Positions 24,717-35,116 of a stretch of DNA of 48,271 nucleotides are shown here, one piece after another. The notes beneath the pieces are model-generated. The model made no database searches and was not told where the DNA came from. It saw nothing but the letters and a program-made list of their open reading frames with translations. Within the stretch, counting starts at the first letter, position 1, and each line of letters starts with the position of its first letter. This DNA is from Anaerofilum sp. An201 (GTDB lineage Bacteria; Bacillota; Clostridia; Oscillospirales; Ruminococcaceae), in NCBI RefSeq assembly GCF_002160015.1, contig NZ_NFJT01000023.1:1-48271 (forward strand), read 5' to 3'. The translations under genes and the position numbers were made by a program.

Positions 24717-25502
24717 ATGTCTGTTCGTTCCTACCCTTCCGTTGTGCGCGCAAGACGTCGCCGCCGCCGGTGGCCCGCCGTTCTGGCAGGCGTGCTGGCC
24801 GCGTGCCTGCTGGCGGGGCTCCTGCTCGCCGTTCTGAGGGAGGACGACGGAAAGGGGGCGCCGCCCTGGTGCATCGGGCTGGACGCCGGACACGGCGGCA
24901 GCGACCCCGGCGCACAGGGGCTGGTGTCGGAAGCGGAGCTCACCGAACAGACCACCCGTGCGCTGGCCGACCTGCTGGAAACGGACGACCGTTTCACCGT
25001 CGTGCTGTGCCACGAATGGGGCGAGACGGTGGAGCGGCCCAGTATGCGCGCCGAGGAGGGCAACCGGCTGGGCGCCGACCTGCTGCTGTCCATCCACGCC
25101 AACGCCGACACCGGCGGCGAGGCCTATGGCTTTGAATGCTATCCCACGCCCCCGGGGCGCAAATATCACGAGCAAAGCCTGGAGCTGGCACACGACATCG
25201 CGGACACCTTTGCAGCGGCCGGCGCCCGTCTGCGCGGCGTGGCCGGCGTCCGGTATGCCTACTATGAGGGCGAGAACGAGGACGAAAAGGTCATCCGCGA
25301 GGAGAGCGACACCACCGAATATCCTTCGCAGTCGTTTGGGTTTCTGGAATCTGCCGACTGCCCCGCTGTGCTTGCCGAGCAGTGCTTTATCACCAACGCC
25401 GGCGATGTGTCCAAATTTGCCGGCGAGGAGGGCGCACAGCGGGCGGCCGCCTGCTATTACCGGGCCATCTGTGCCTACTACGGGGTGGAGCCGCTGGAAT
25501 AG
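24717..25502 (+). CDS. N-acetylmuramoyl-L-alanine amidase (Amidase_3)
   Basis: Cell-wall hydrolase, 261 residues, that cleaves the bond between muramic acid and the stem peptide. A basic N-terminus (RARRRRRR) is followed by one hydrophobic helix (about 20-40), so the enzyme is probably anchored with its catalytic domain outside. Zinc-site motifs of the family: DAGHGGSDPGAQG (56-68, His59), a following Glu, SIHANAD, and AEQCFITNAGD with the catalytic Glu. The start at 24717 has AAGGGG 8 nt upstream. It is alone between its own promoter and a bidirectional terminator. CwlD- and LytC-type roles (spore cortex, cell separation) are both possible. Confidence 0.92.
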   Translation: MSVRSYPSVVRARRRRRRWPAVLAGVLAACLLAGLLLAVLREDDGKGAPPWCIGLDAGHGGSDPGAQGLVSEAELTEQTTRALADLLETDDRFTVVLCHEWGETVERPSMRAEEGNRLGADLLLSIHANADTGGEAYGFECYPTPPGRKYHEQSLELAHDIADTFAAAGARLRGVAGVRYAYYEGENEDEKVIREESDTTEYPSQSFGFLESADCPAVLAEQCFITNAGDVSKFAGEEGAQRAAACYYRAICAYYGVEPLE

Positions 25503-25563
25503 CACGAAGCGCTCCATGCTATGCGCAAAAGGTGCATCCGGTGCCCGGTTTGCGGTGCAGCAG

Positions 25564-25606
25564 AAAGGGAGGCCCTGCCGTTATTGGCAGGACCTCCCTT
25601 TTGTTC
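25564..25606. terminator. Bidirectional terminator between amidase and hslO
   Basis: Long stem of 16 bp with one mismatch (AAAGGGAGG..., pairing with CCTCCCTTT) around GTTATT. The plus side ends TTTTGTT, the minus side TTTCTGC, so it can end both convergent transcripts. Confidence 0.85.
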
Positions 25607-25717
25607 TGGTTGTTGCCCGGTTTGGGGGATTGGGGGTACTGCCGGATTCGACCTCATCCGCCGCCTGTCGCCAGGGGAAGGCTTTGGGGCGGGGTGGATT
25701 TGTGCGCTGCCTTCCTC
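25607..25717. repeat. Possible degenerate interspersed repeat
   Basis: A non-coding 110-nt stretch after hslO containing CCTCATCCGCCGCCTGTCGC followed by CCAGGGGAAGGCTTTGGGGC. This pattern resembles GC-rich intergenic repeats I recall from Faecalibacterium and relatives. Only one copy is in the window, so repeat status cannot be shown here. Confidence 0.35.
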
Positions 25718-26593
25718 TTATTGGGCATCTTTTTCCGCCAGCAGCTCGTGGGCGTCCAGCTGCCAGACCTTGTCGCAGAACTGGCAGCACACCTCCACGT
25801 TCGGGTCCTCGTCGGCCAGCTTCTGCAGTTCGTCCCGGCTCATGCTGAGCAGCGCGCGCTCAACGCGCTCTTTGCTGCAGTCGCACCGGTAGACGACCTC
25901 CTGCTCGTCGAGAATGTTGGGGTTGAAGCCGTCCAGCACCATCTCCATGATGTCGGTGAGGGGGCGCTCCTCCTCCAGGAAGGTGGTCACCGCGGGCATC
26001 GCCGCGATGTTCTTCTCCAGGCGGGTGATCTCCTCCTCGGTGGCACCGGGCAGCAGCTGCAGCATATACCCGCCCGCACGGCGGATGGAGAGGTCGGGGT
26101 TCACCAGCACGCCCAGCGCACAGACGGTGGGCGTCTGCTGGCTGACGGCATAATACGAGGTGATATCCTCGGCGATCTCGCCCGACACCAGCGGGACCTG
26201 GCCCACATACGGCTCCTTCATGCCGATGTCCTGCACCACGCTGAGGGTGCCGTCGCAGCCCACAGCGCCGCCCACGTCCAAATGGCCGTCGGCGCGGGGC
26301 GGGATCTCGACCACCGGGTTTTCCACATAGCCCTTCACCTCGCCCCTGCCGTTGGCCACCGCCAGTACGGTGCCGGCCGGTCCGCCGCCCTTGACGCGGA
26401 CAGTGAGGGTGTTGTCCTCGCTTTTGAGATAGGTGGCCATCATGGCCGCGCCGGTGAGCAGGCGGCCCAATGCCGCCGAGGTGACGGCGCTGGTTTTGTG
26501 TACGCGCTCCATCTCCCGCACGATGGCGGTGGAGTCGATGGCGCAGAGAACGGCGCCCCCGTTTTCGGAGATGCCGCGGATCAGATTGGACAT
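25718..26593 (-). CDS. hslO: Redox-regulated chaperone Hsp33
   Basis: Holdase of 291 residues that is switched on by oxidation when its four zinc-binding cysteines form disulfides. The cysteines are visible near the C-terminus as YRCDCSKER and CCQFCDK (the C-x-C and C-x2-C pairs), after the long N-terminal domain with GLVTAA-like helices and VGGAVGCDGTLSV. The ATG at 26593 has AAAGGG 7 nt upstream and lies inside the preceding methyltransferase gene (13-nt overlap). It is the last gene of the lon-engB-methyltransferase-hslO run, which fits a stress operon. Confidence 0.95.
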   Translation of the reverse strand: MSNLIRGISENGGAVLCAIDSTAIVREMERVHKTSAVTSAALGRLLTGAAMMATYLKSEDNTLTVRVKGGGPAGTVLAVANGRGEVKGYVENPVVEIPPRADGHLDVGGAVGCDGTLSVVQDIGMKEPYVGQVPLVSGEIAEDITSYYAVSQQTPTVCALGVLVNPDLSIRRAGGYMLQLLPGATEEEITRLEKNIAAMPAVTTFLEEERPLTDIMEMVLDGFNPNILDEQEVVYRCDCSKERVERALLSMSRDELQKLADEDPNVEVCCQFCDKVWQLDAHELLAEKDAQ

Positions 26594-27354
26594 GTCGTTT
26601 CCCTTTCTTCCTGTGTGTACTGTTTGATCGCGGTGATCAGCCACCGCTGGCTGGTGTCGGTGCAGGCGCCGAAGCTCTCGCCGTCCCGCACATCGACCAC
26701 CGAAAGGCCGTGCGCCTCACAAATGGCGCGCATCTGTTCGAGCGTGTACCAGTATTCGTAAAATTCTTCGTCGCACGCCTCGCCGCTGTCCGGGTAGGTG
26801 ATGCGGATGGAGATGCGGGTGCGCTGGTTTTCCGGCTCCAGATGGTTCTGCCAGACGCACAGCGCGTCCTCCGCCCCCAGCGTGAAGGTGTTGTCGGCGA
26901 GGATGTGGGTGTGCTTATAGGGGGTGTTCATGTCAAAGACAAAGACGCCGTCCTTTTCCATGAACAGCGCGGCGCGGGCAATGGCCTGCTCCAGCCGCGG
27001 CAGCGGGCCGATGTGGTTGAAGGTGTCGAAGGTGGATACCGCCGCCCGGATGGTGCCGTAGAGGTCCAGCTCCAGCAGGTCCTGGCGCAGAAGCAGAAGC
27101 CCTTCCACCCCCAGCTCGGCCGCTTTTTCGCGCAGCACCGCCAGCATCTCCTCCGACTGGTCCACCCCGATCATGTCGTACCCGGCCTGTGCCAGCATCA
27201 GGGTGAGGTCGCCGGTGCCGCAGCCCAGGTCCACCACGATGCCGTCGGCAACGCCGTGTGCGCGGAGCCGGTCGGTCACGGCGGTGAAGAGGGCGGTGTA
27301 GTCGGCGTCGTCGTTGAACTCGTCGTAAAAATAGGCAAACTCGTTATACGCCAT
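26581..27354 (-). CDS. Class I SAM-dependent methyltransferase
   Basis: Protein of 257 residues with a Rossmann-fold SAM site: VVDLGCGTGDLT (40-51), acidic motif II in MIGVDQSEEML, and a motif III region at LRQDLLEL. It starts with YFYDEF, common in the YqeM-like group of small-molecule methyltransferases. Substrate is unknown. It overlaps engB by 11 nt and hslO by 13 nt, so it is translationally coupled at both ends, and AGGAGG lies 9 nt from its ATG. Confidence 0.9.
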   Translation of the reverse strand: MAYNEFAYFYDEFNDDADYTALFTAVTDRLRAHGVADGIVVDLGCGTGDLTLMLAQAGYDMIGVDQSEEMLAVLREKAAELGVEGLLLLRQDLLELDLYGTIRAAVSTFDTFNHIGPLPRLEQAIARAALFMEKDGVFVFDMNTPYKHTHILADNTFTLGAEDALCVWQNHLEPENQRTRISIRITYPDSGEACDEEFYEYWYTLEQMRAICEAHGLSVVDVRDGESFGACTDTSQRWLITAIKQYTQEERETTCPI

Positions 27355-27943
27355 CTTCCAGCGCCTCCTGTGCGGTGTCCAGCAGCTGGCGCAGCTGGTC
27401 GATCCCCTGCCCCTTTTCGGCGCTGGTGAGGATGACGGCGGTGCAGCCGTAGGGAGCGCAGATGCGGGTGAAGTCCTGCACGGCCTGCTCCTGGGCGGCT
27501 TTTTTCAGCTTGTCCGCCTTGGTGAGCACCGCCGCGAAGGGGATGCCGTGCCATTGCAGGTATTCCAGCATTTGAATGTCGTCGGCAGAGGGGGCGTGGC
27601 GGCTGTCCAGCAGCTGCAGCACCAGCGCGCAGCGGCGGCCGCTCTCGAAGTAGCGGTTGATGAGCCGGTCCCAGCGCTCGCGCTCGGCGCCGGATACCTT
27701 GGCATAGCCGTAGCCGGGCAGGTCGACGAGATAGGCCGTCCCCACCTCGTAGAAGTTGATGGTGGCGGTTTTGCCGGGAGTGGAGCTGACGCGGGCCAGG
27801 TTCTTGCGGTTGCACAGCTTGTTGATGAGGGACGATTTGCCCACATTGGAACGGCCGGACAGAACGAATTCTGTCCGGTCGCTGTCGGGAAGCTGGGCAG
27901 AAAGGCCATACGCCGCCTGAAAGGATGCGTTTGCGTAATTCAT
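27344..27943 (-). CDS. ysxC: Ribosome biogenesis GTPase EngB (YsxC/YihA)
   Basis: Essential GTPase, 199 residues, needed for late 50S assembly. G1 is GRSNVGKSS (30-38), the STPGKT switch region (54-59) contains G2, G3 is DLPGYGYAK (74-82) and G4 is TKADKL. Length is normal. It follows lon by 29 nt, as in Bacillus (lonA-ysxC), with AAGGAG before the ATG, and overlaps the methyltransferase. Confidence 0.96.
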   Translation of the reverse strand: MNYANASFQAAYGLSAQLPDSDRTEFVLSGRSNVGKSSLINKLCNRKNLARVSSTPGKTATINFYEVGTAYLVDLPGYGYAKVSGAERERWDRLINRYFESGRRCALVLQLLDSRHAPSADDIQMLEYLQWHGIPFAAVLTKADKLKKAAQEQAVQDFTRICAPYGCTAVILTSAEKGQGIDQLRQLLDTAQEALEDGV

Positions 27944-27972
27944 TGGCTTTCTCCTTGCTTTTTGTTCGATTG

Positions 27973-30423
<2,451 letters not shown>

Positions 30424-30487
30424 ACAAAACCTCCTGTGGGATCAAGGCGGCAAAACGAAACACGCCGCCGCCTGTTCTTGGTACCAT

Positions 30488-30516
30488 ATTATACACGATT
30501 TATCCAATTGTTGCAA
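30488..30516 (-). promoter_or_regulatory. lon promoter
   Basis: Minus-strand TTGCAA (30511-30516), 17-nt spacer and a perfect TATAAT (30488-30493). I looked for CIRCE and CtsR operators around it and saw neither, so heat control of lon, if any, works otherwise. Confidence 0.8.
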
Positions 30517-30580
30517 TGCGCGTGTGTGAATTTTCCTGCACAGCCAAAAACCTCCGGCGGAAATTCCGCCCGTGATGATG

Positions 30581-30622
30581 AAAAACAGCGCCCGTGCGAA
30601 CAATATCGCACGAACGCTGTTT
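30581..30622 (-). terminator. Terminator after clpX
   Basis: Long minus-strand stem with arms AACAGCG...CGCTGTT and an inner TTCGTGCGA/TCGCACGGG stem, ending in TTTTT, about 50 nt after the clpX stop. Separates tig-clpP-clpX from lon. Confidence 0.85.
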
Positions 30623-30671
30623 GTGGATGAACCCGAAGTGCCCCGGCGCGGGGCTGTGCCTTTGCCGCGGA

Positions 30672-31982
30672 TCAGCCGCGGGAGGGCAGGTTTTTGTAGC
30701 GCTTGCGCACCGCGCCGTATTCCAGCACGGGCTGGCCGCCGTTCACCGTGTCTTCGGTGATGGTGACCTTGATGATGGTGGGATCGCTGGGGATCTCGTA
30801 CATAATGGGGATCAGGATGCGCTCCATCACGCTGCGCAGGCCGCGCGCGCCGCTCTTCTGCTCCAGCGCCTTGCGGGCAATGGCGTGCAGCGCTGCGTCG
30901 GTGAATTCCAGCTCGGTGCTGTCCAGCTTGAGCATCGCTTCGTACTGGCGCAGCAGGCTGTTTTTCGGCTCCTTCAGCACCCGGATGAGAGCGTCCTCGT
31001 CCAGCTGGTTGAGCACGGTCACCACCGGCAGGCGGCCGATCAGCTCGGGGATCAGGCCGAACTTCACCAGATCGTCCGGCTCCACCTTGCGCAGCAGGTT
31101 CTGCCTGGTTGCATCGTCGGTGTTTTTCAGGGTGCTGCCGAAGCCCAGTGCGGAGGTATCGGTGCGGCGCTGGATGTATTTTTCCAGGCCGTCGAAGGCG
31201 CCGCCGCAGATGAACAGAATGTTCTTGGTGTTGATCTGGATGAACTCCTGCTGCGGATGCTTGCGCCCGCCCTGGGGAGGCACGTTGCTCACGGTGCCCT
31301 CGATGATCTTCAGCAGCGCCTGCTGCACGCCCTCGCCGCCCACGTCGCGGGTGATGGAGGGGTTTTCGCTCTTGCGGGTGATCTTGTCGATCTCGTCCAC
31401 ATAGATGATGCCGGTCTCGGCGCGGGCGATGTCGAAGTCGGCCGCCTGGATCAGCTTGAGCAGGATGTTCTCCACGTCCTCGCCCACATAGCCGGCCTCG
31501 GTGAGGGTGGTGGCGTCCGCGATGGCGAAGGGCACGTTGAGCATCCGGGCCAGCGTCTGGGCCAGCAGCGTTTTGCCCACGCCCGACGGGCCCAGCAGCA
31601 GCACGTTGCTCTTCTGCAGGTCGACGTCGGTCTCGTCGCCGCTGAGGATGCGCTTATAGTGGTTGTACACCGACACCGCCAGCACCTGCTTGGCGTCGTC
31701 CTGGCCGATGACATACTGGTCCAGGCGCTCCTTGATCTCCTTGGGGGTGAGGATGGTGATGCCGGCCGAGTTGGCGGCGGGAGCGGGCTTGCGCCTGGGC
31801 GCGGCGCCCGGGCGGGCGGGACGGCCGTCCTCGTTCTCCAAAAGCGACGAGCACAGCTCGATGCACTCGTTGCAGATGTTGACGCCCGGGCCGATGATCA
31901 TCCGCTCAACCTGGTCCTGGCTCTTGCCGCAGAAATTGCAGATGAGCTCCTTGTCTTTTCCTTTGTTCGTCGTATTTGCCAT
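30672..31982 (-). CDS. clpX: ClpX, ATPase subunit of ClpXP
   Basis: AAA+ unfoldase, 436 residues, that recognises substrates and feeds them into ClpP. The zinc-binding N-domain has C15, C18, C37, C40; Walker A is [10 protein letters not shown], Walker B is [10 protein letters not shown], and the ClpP-docking loop reads LGFG (the IGF-type loop) in SALGFGST. A linker after the zinc domain is rich in Pro, Ala and Arg (about 54-72). The start has AAGGAG and lies 8 nt after clpP. Confidence 0.97.
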   Translation of the reverse strand: MANTTNKGKDKELICNFCGKSQDQVERMIIGPGVNICNECIELCSSLLENEDGRPARPGAAPRRKPAPAANSAGITILTPKEIKERLDQYVIGQDDAKQVLAVSVYNHYKRILSGDETDVDLQKSNVLLLGPSGVGKTLLAQTLARMLNVPFAIADATTLTEAGYVGEDVENILLKLIQAADFDIARAETGIIYVDEIDKITRKSENPSITRDVGGEGVQQALLKIIEGTVSNVPPQGGRKHPQQEFIQINTKNILFICGGAFDGLEKYIQRRTDTSALGFGSTLKNTDDATRQNLLRKVEPDDLVKFGLIPELIGRLPVVTVLNQLDEDALIRVLKEPKNSLLRQYEAMLKLDSTELEFTDAALHAIARKALEQKSGARGLRSVMERILIPIMYEIPSDPTIIKVTITEDTVNGGQPVLEYGAVRKRYKNLPSRG

Positions 31983-31990
31983 GTTGCTCC

Positions 31991-32575
31991 TTACCGTTTA
32001 GCCATCACCGCGTCGATCAGGCCATAGTCGGCGGCCTGCTGGGCGGTCATGAAATTGTCGCGTTCGGTGTCCTGGCACACCTTCTCCAGCGGCTGGCCGG
32101 TATACTCGGACAGCATCCGGTTCAGGCGCTCCTTGGTGCGCACGATGTGGTCGGCGTGGATCTTGATGTCGGTGGCCTGACCCTGCAGGCCGCCCATCAG
32201 AGGCTGATGGATCATGATCTCGCTGTTGGGCAGGGCAAAGCGCTTGCCCTTGGTGCCGCTGGCCAGCAGGAAAGCGCCCATCGAGGCGGCCATGCCGATG
32301 CAGATGGTGGAGACGTCGCACTTGATATACTGCATGGTGTCGTGGATGGCCATGCCCGCGCTGATGGAGCCGCCCGGGCTGTTGATATACAGGCTGATGT
32401 CCTTCTCGGGGTCCTGGCCTTCCAGATACAGCAGCTGGGCCACCACCAGACTGGCAGTGGTGTCGTTCACCTCGTCCGACAGCATGATGATGCGGTCGTT
32501 CAGCAAACGGGAAAAGATATCATACGAGCGCTCGCCGCGCGCGGTTTGTTCGATTACATACGGTACCAGACTCAT
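31991..32575 (-). CDS. clpP: ClpP protease subunit
   Basis: Barrel-forming serine protease, 194 residues. The catalytic Ser98 is in GMAASMG, His123 in MIHQPL, and the Asp in the QDTERD segment (168-173). There is hardly any propeptide. The ATG at 32575 has AGGAGG 9 nt upstream; an in-frame extension of 28 codons passes through a hairpin and is rejected. It lies between tig and clpX in the classic order. Confidence 0.97.
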   Translation of the reverse strand: MSLVPYVIEQTARGERSYDIFSRLLNDRIIMLSDEVNDTTASLVVAQLLYLEGQDPEKDISLYINSPGGSISAGMAIHDTMQYIKCDVSTICIGMAASMGAFLLASGTKGKRFALPNSEIMIHQPLMGGLQGQATDIKIHADHIVRTKERLNRMLSEYTGQPLEKVCQDTERDNFMTAQQAADYGLIDAVMAKR

Positions 32576-32621
32576 ACGTTTAAGCCTCCTGTCAGAAATT
32601 GTTGAAACCGGCGGATGTGTA

Positions 32622-32660
32622 AATGACCGATACAGAGCCACAGGGCCTGTACCGGTCATT
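32622..32660 (-). repeat. Hairpin between tig and clpP
   Basis: 14-bp arms (AATGACCGGTACAG with CTGTATCGGTCATT on the minus strand, one G-U pair, 11-nt loop). No T-tract follows (TTACACATCC), so it is unlikely to be a normal terminator; an RNase processing site or mRNA-stability element is more likely. Confidence 0.75.
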
Positions 32661-32742
32661 CCATACGCGGTTATGTAGCCGTCCCGCCACAGTGCGGCAG
32701 GGCCCCGCCTGTCTGCTCCGGCAGAGAAACTACCGTGCAGCC

Positions 32743-34053
32743 TTATTCGGCGCTGGCCTCCTGGGTCTTGGTCTCGGTGGTGATGCTGGCGCTGGACTTG
32801 ATCAGGTCGATGGCCTTGTTCACAGCCAGGTCCTTCTTCACTTCGTCGGCGCTCACCAGGGCCTTCACCTTGTCGGCTTCCATCTTGTAGCTCTCGGCGA
32901 TGCGGTTGATCTCGGCCTCGAACTCCTCGTCGGACACCACGATGCCCTCGGCGGCGGCAACAGCCTCCAGAGCCAGACGGATCTTCACCTGCTTCTCGGC
33001 CTGCTCCTTGAAGCTCTCGCGGAACTGCTCCACGGTCTGGCCCAGGTACTGCAGGTACATCTCCAGCTTCAGGCCCTGCTGCTCCAGGCGGTAGCGGTAG
33101 TCGTTCACCATCTCGTCCAGACGGTTCTCGTACATCACCTCGGGGATCTCGCCCTGCATGGAAGCGATCACCTGATCCACCAGGTCGTTCTCCACGGCCA
33201 CCTCGGCCTGCTTGTCGGCCTGCTCTTCCATGTTCTTGCGGATGCTGGCCTTCAGCTCGTCCAGGGTGTCGTAGTCGCTGACGTCCTTGGCGAACTCGTC
33301 GTCCAGCTCGGGCAGCTCTTCCATGGTGACCTCATGCAGCTTGATCTTGAACACGGCGGGCTTGCCGGCCAGCTCTTTGGCATGGTACTCCTCGGGGAAG
33401 GTGACGTTCACGTCGAACTCCTCGCCGGCCTCGTGGCCAACCATCTGATCCTCGAAACCGGGGATGAACTGGCCGCTGCCCAGCTTCAGGCTGTAGTTCT
33501 CGGCCTTGCCGCCCTCGAAGGCAACGCCGTCCACAAAGCCCTCGAAGTCGAACTTCGCGGTGTCGCCGTTCTCCGCCTTGCCCTCGCGGGTGATGGTGCG
33601 GGCGTTGCGGTGACGCATGCGGTCGATCTCGGCATCCACCCGGCTCTCGTCCACAGCCTCCACCAGTTTGGTCGCGGACAGGCCCTTATATTCACCCACG
33701 GTGACTTCGGGCTTCACGGTGACGGTGACCTTCAGCACAACGCCGTCTTCCAGAGAGGAGGAGACGACCTCGGCGTCGGGGCGGCTGACCGGCTCCACAT
33801 TGGCCTCGGCAGCGGCGGCGGCGTAGGCGGCGGGAAACAGATCGTTGATGGCATCCAGGTGGAACACCTCGGCGCCGTACAGCTTCTCGATCAGATGACG
33901 GGGAGCCTTGCCTTTGCGGAAGCCGGGCACGGTGTACTTCTTGGCCTCGCGCTTGGCAACCTTGTCCACAGCGGCCTTAAAATCCTCAGCAGCAACGGAG
34001 AACTGCAGCTCTACCGCGCTGTTTTCCAGTTTTTCGCATTTTACCAGACTCAT
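32743..34053 (-). CDS. tig: Trigger factor
   Basis: Ribosome-bound chaperone and prolyl isomerase, 436 residues. The ribosome-docking signature [14 protein letters not shown] is at about 44-57; the PPIase domain contains [19 protein letters not shown] and [15 protein letters not shown], and the C-terminal substrate-binding arms are helical. Length is normal. GGAGG lies 7 nt from the ATG. It heads the tig-clpP-clpX cluster. Confidence 0.97.
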   Translation of the reverse strand: MSLVKCEKLENSAVELQFSVAAEDFKAAVDKVAKREAKKYTVPGFRKGKAPRHLIEKLYGAEVFHLDAINDLFPAAYAAAAAEANVEPVSRPDAEVVSSSLEDGVVLKVTVTVKPEVTVGEYKGLSATKLVEAVDESRVDAEIDRMRHRNARTITREGKAENGDTAKFDFEGFVDGVAFEGGKAENYSLKLGSGQFIPGFEDQMVGHEAGEEFDVNVTFPEEYHAKELAGKPAVFKIKLHEVTMEELPELDDEFAKDVSDYDTLDELKASIRKNMEEQADKQAEVAVENDLVDQVIASMQGEIPEVMYENRLDEMVNDYRYRLEQQGLKLEMYLQYLGQTVEQFRESFKEQAEKQVKIRLALEAVAAAEGIVVSDEEFEAEINRIAESYKMEADKVKALVSADEVKKDLAVNKAIDLIKSSASITTETKTQEASAE

Positions 34054-34083
34054 TGCATTTCCTCCAATAAAGAAATTCGCTTT

Positions 34084-34092
34084 ATTATATCA
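34084..34092 (-). promoter_or_regulatory. tig promoter, extended -10
   Basis: Minus-strand TGA-TATAAT, a perfect -10 with the TG extension, 16 nt before the Shine-Dalgarno. The -35 region (CTGGAA or TGGAAA) is weak, as is common with extended -10 promoters. Confidence 0.65.
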
Positions 34093-34127
34093 TACTGAAA
34101 ACCAAATTTCCAGTAATATTCCGCATT

Positions 34128-34808
34128 TCAGGAAATTTTATATGGGCAGAAGCCCAGCGCGTCGGCCGACACCAGACGATACCGGACCCCCTCCTGCTCT
34201 CCCTGCACGGCATAGCGGATCATCCCGCCGTGCAGATGCCCGTAAAAACAGCGCTGCACGCCGAATTCCCGCAGCACGGCCAGCACGCCCTCGGCCCGTG
34301 CGCCCGGATAGACGGGAGGATAGTGCAGGAACACCGCCTTCTCCCCTTCCCCGGCGGCCTGCAGGCTGGCGCGCAGGCGGCCCAGCTCGCGGGCCATCAC
34401 CTTTTCGTCCTGCGGCTCGCTCTGGTCGAACAGCCAGCCCCGCGTGCCGCAGACCGCCAGCCCCTCCACCGAATAGCTGTCGTTGTGCAGGATGTGCAGG
34501 CTGGAAAAGCCCTGCTGTTCCAGATAGCGGTCCATCTTGGCGCGGGTGGTCCACCAGTAGTCGTGGTTGCCCTTCAGCAGGATCTTCTGCCCGGGCAGGC
34601 TGTCCAGAAAGGCGAAGTCCGCCCCGCAGTCCTCCAGCTTCATGGCCCAGGACACATCGCCCGGGACGACCACCGTGTCCTCCGGCGCAACGGTGCGCCG
34701 CCAGTTCTCCTCCAGCCGGGCGACATACCCCTCCCAGCCGGGAAAAACGTCCATCGGCTTGGAGGTCCCCAGCGACAGGTGCAGGTCTGCGATTGCAAAG
34801 ATTGCCAT
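34128..34808 (-). CDS. Calcineurin-like metallophosphoesterase
   Basis: Protein of 226 residues with all motifs of the dinuclear metallophosphatase fold: ADLHLS (Asp8, His10), PGDVSW, KGNHDYWW, LHYPP and YGHLHGG. The active site is therefore intact. The physiological substrate is unknown; the family includes nucleotide and phospholipid hydrolases. GGAGGGG precedes the ATG at 34808; an in-frame extension upstream overlaps the divergent DUF1540 gene and is rejected. It lies just upstream of tig, which has its own promoter. Confidence 0.92.
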   Translation of the reverse strand: MAIFAIADLHLSLGTSKPMDVFPGWEGYVARLEENWRRTVAPEDTVVVPGDVSWAMKLEDCGADFAFLDSLPGQKILLKGNHDYWWTTRAKMDRYLEQQGFSSLHILHNDSYSVEGLAVCGTRGWLFDQSEPQDEKVMARELGRLRASLQAAGEGEKAVFLHYPPVYPGARAEGVLAVLREFGVQRCFYGHLHGGMIRYAVQGEQEGVRYRLVSADALGFCPYKIS

Positions 34809-34893
34809 AGATCCCCTCCGTTTAAAATGCGATGCGCCGGGGCATACTGTGGGTACAGGCACCGGCCTGAATGCTGAAAAAGGAGGCGATCTC

Positions 34894-35043
34894 ATGGACC
34901 AGCACACCATTCGCGGCATCCATTGTGATGTGGAAAACTGCGCCTACAACAACGGCCACTGCTGCTGCACCGCCAACCAGGTGGAAGTGACCTGCGGCCC
35001 CACGGCGCACCAGACCAAGTGCGGGACCTTCCGCGAGAACTGA
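34894..35043 (+). CDS. DUF1540 small cysteine-rich protein
   Basis: A 49-residue protein, easily missed, with a perfect AGGAGG Shine-Dalgarno 7 nt from its ATG. It contains seven cysteines (11, 16, 23, 24, 25, 34, 43) in the DUF1540 pattern IHCDVENCAYNNGHCCC, which suggests a bound metal. Function of the family is unknown. It is transcribed away from the metallophosphoesterase and ends in a strong terminator, so it forms its own unit. Such proteins are common in clostridia, including spore-formers. Confidence 0.88.
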   Translation: MDQHTIRGIHCDVENCAYNNGHCCCTANQVEVTCGPTAHQTKCGTFREN

Positions 35044-35062
35044 TCCTCTGCGCACCGCAGAG

Positions 35063-35113
35063 CCGGGACAGCGCCCGCCGGCCAATGCCGGCACGCGCTG
35101 CCCCGGTTTTTTT
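35063..35113 (+). terminator. Terminator after the DUF1540 gene
   Basis: Long interrupted stem (CCGGG-CAGCG-GCCGGC arms, loop CAAT) ending in seven T residues, 20 nt after the stop. The stem could also slow the convergent thrC transcript, but no T-tract follows on the minus strand. Confidence 0.9.
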
Positions 35114-35116
35114 GTG

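Noticed and set aside
22237-24915. A minus-strand open frame of 892 codons covering iscU and mnmA
   Set aside because: Opposite two conserved genes and running through two terminators and the mscS gene in another frame.
30424-30671. CIRCE or CtsR heat-shock operators upstream of lon and clpX
   Set aside because: No TTAGCACTC/GAGTGCTAA pair and no tandem GGTCAAA heptads were seen in the intergenic regions.
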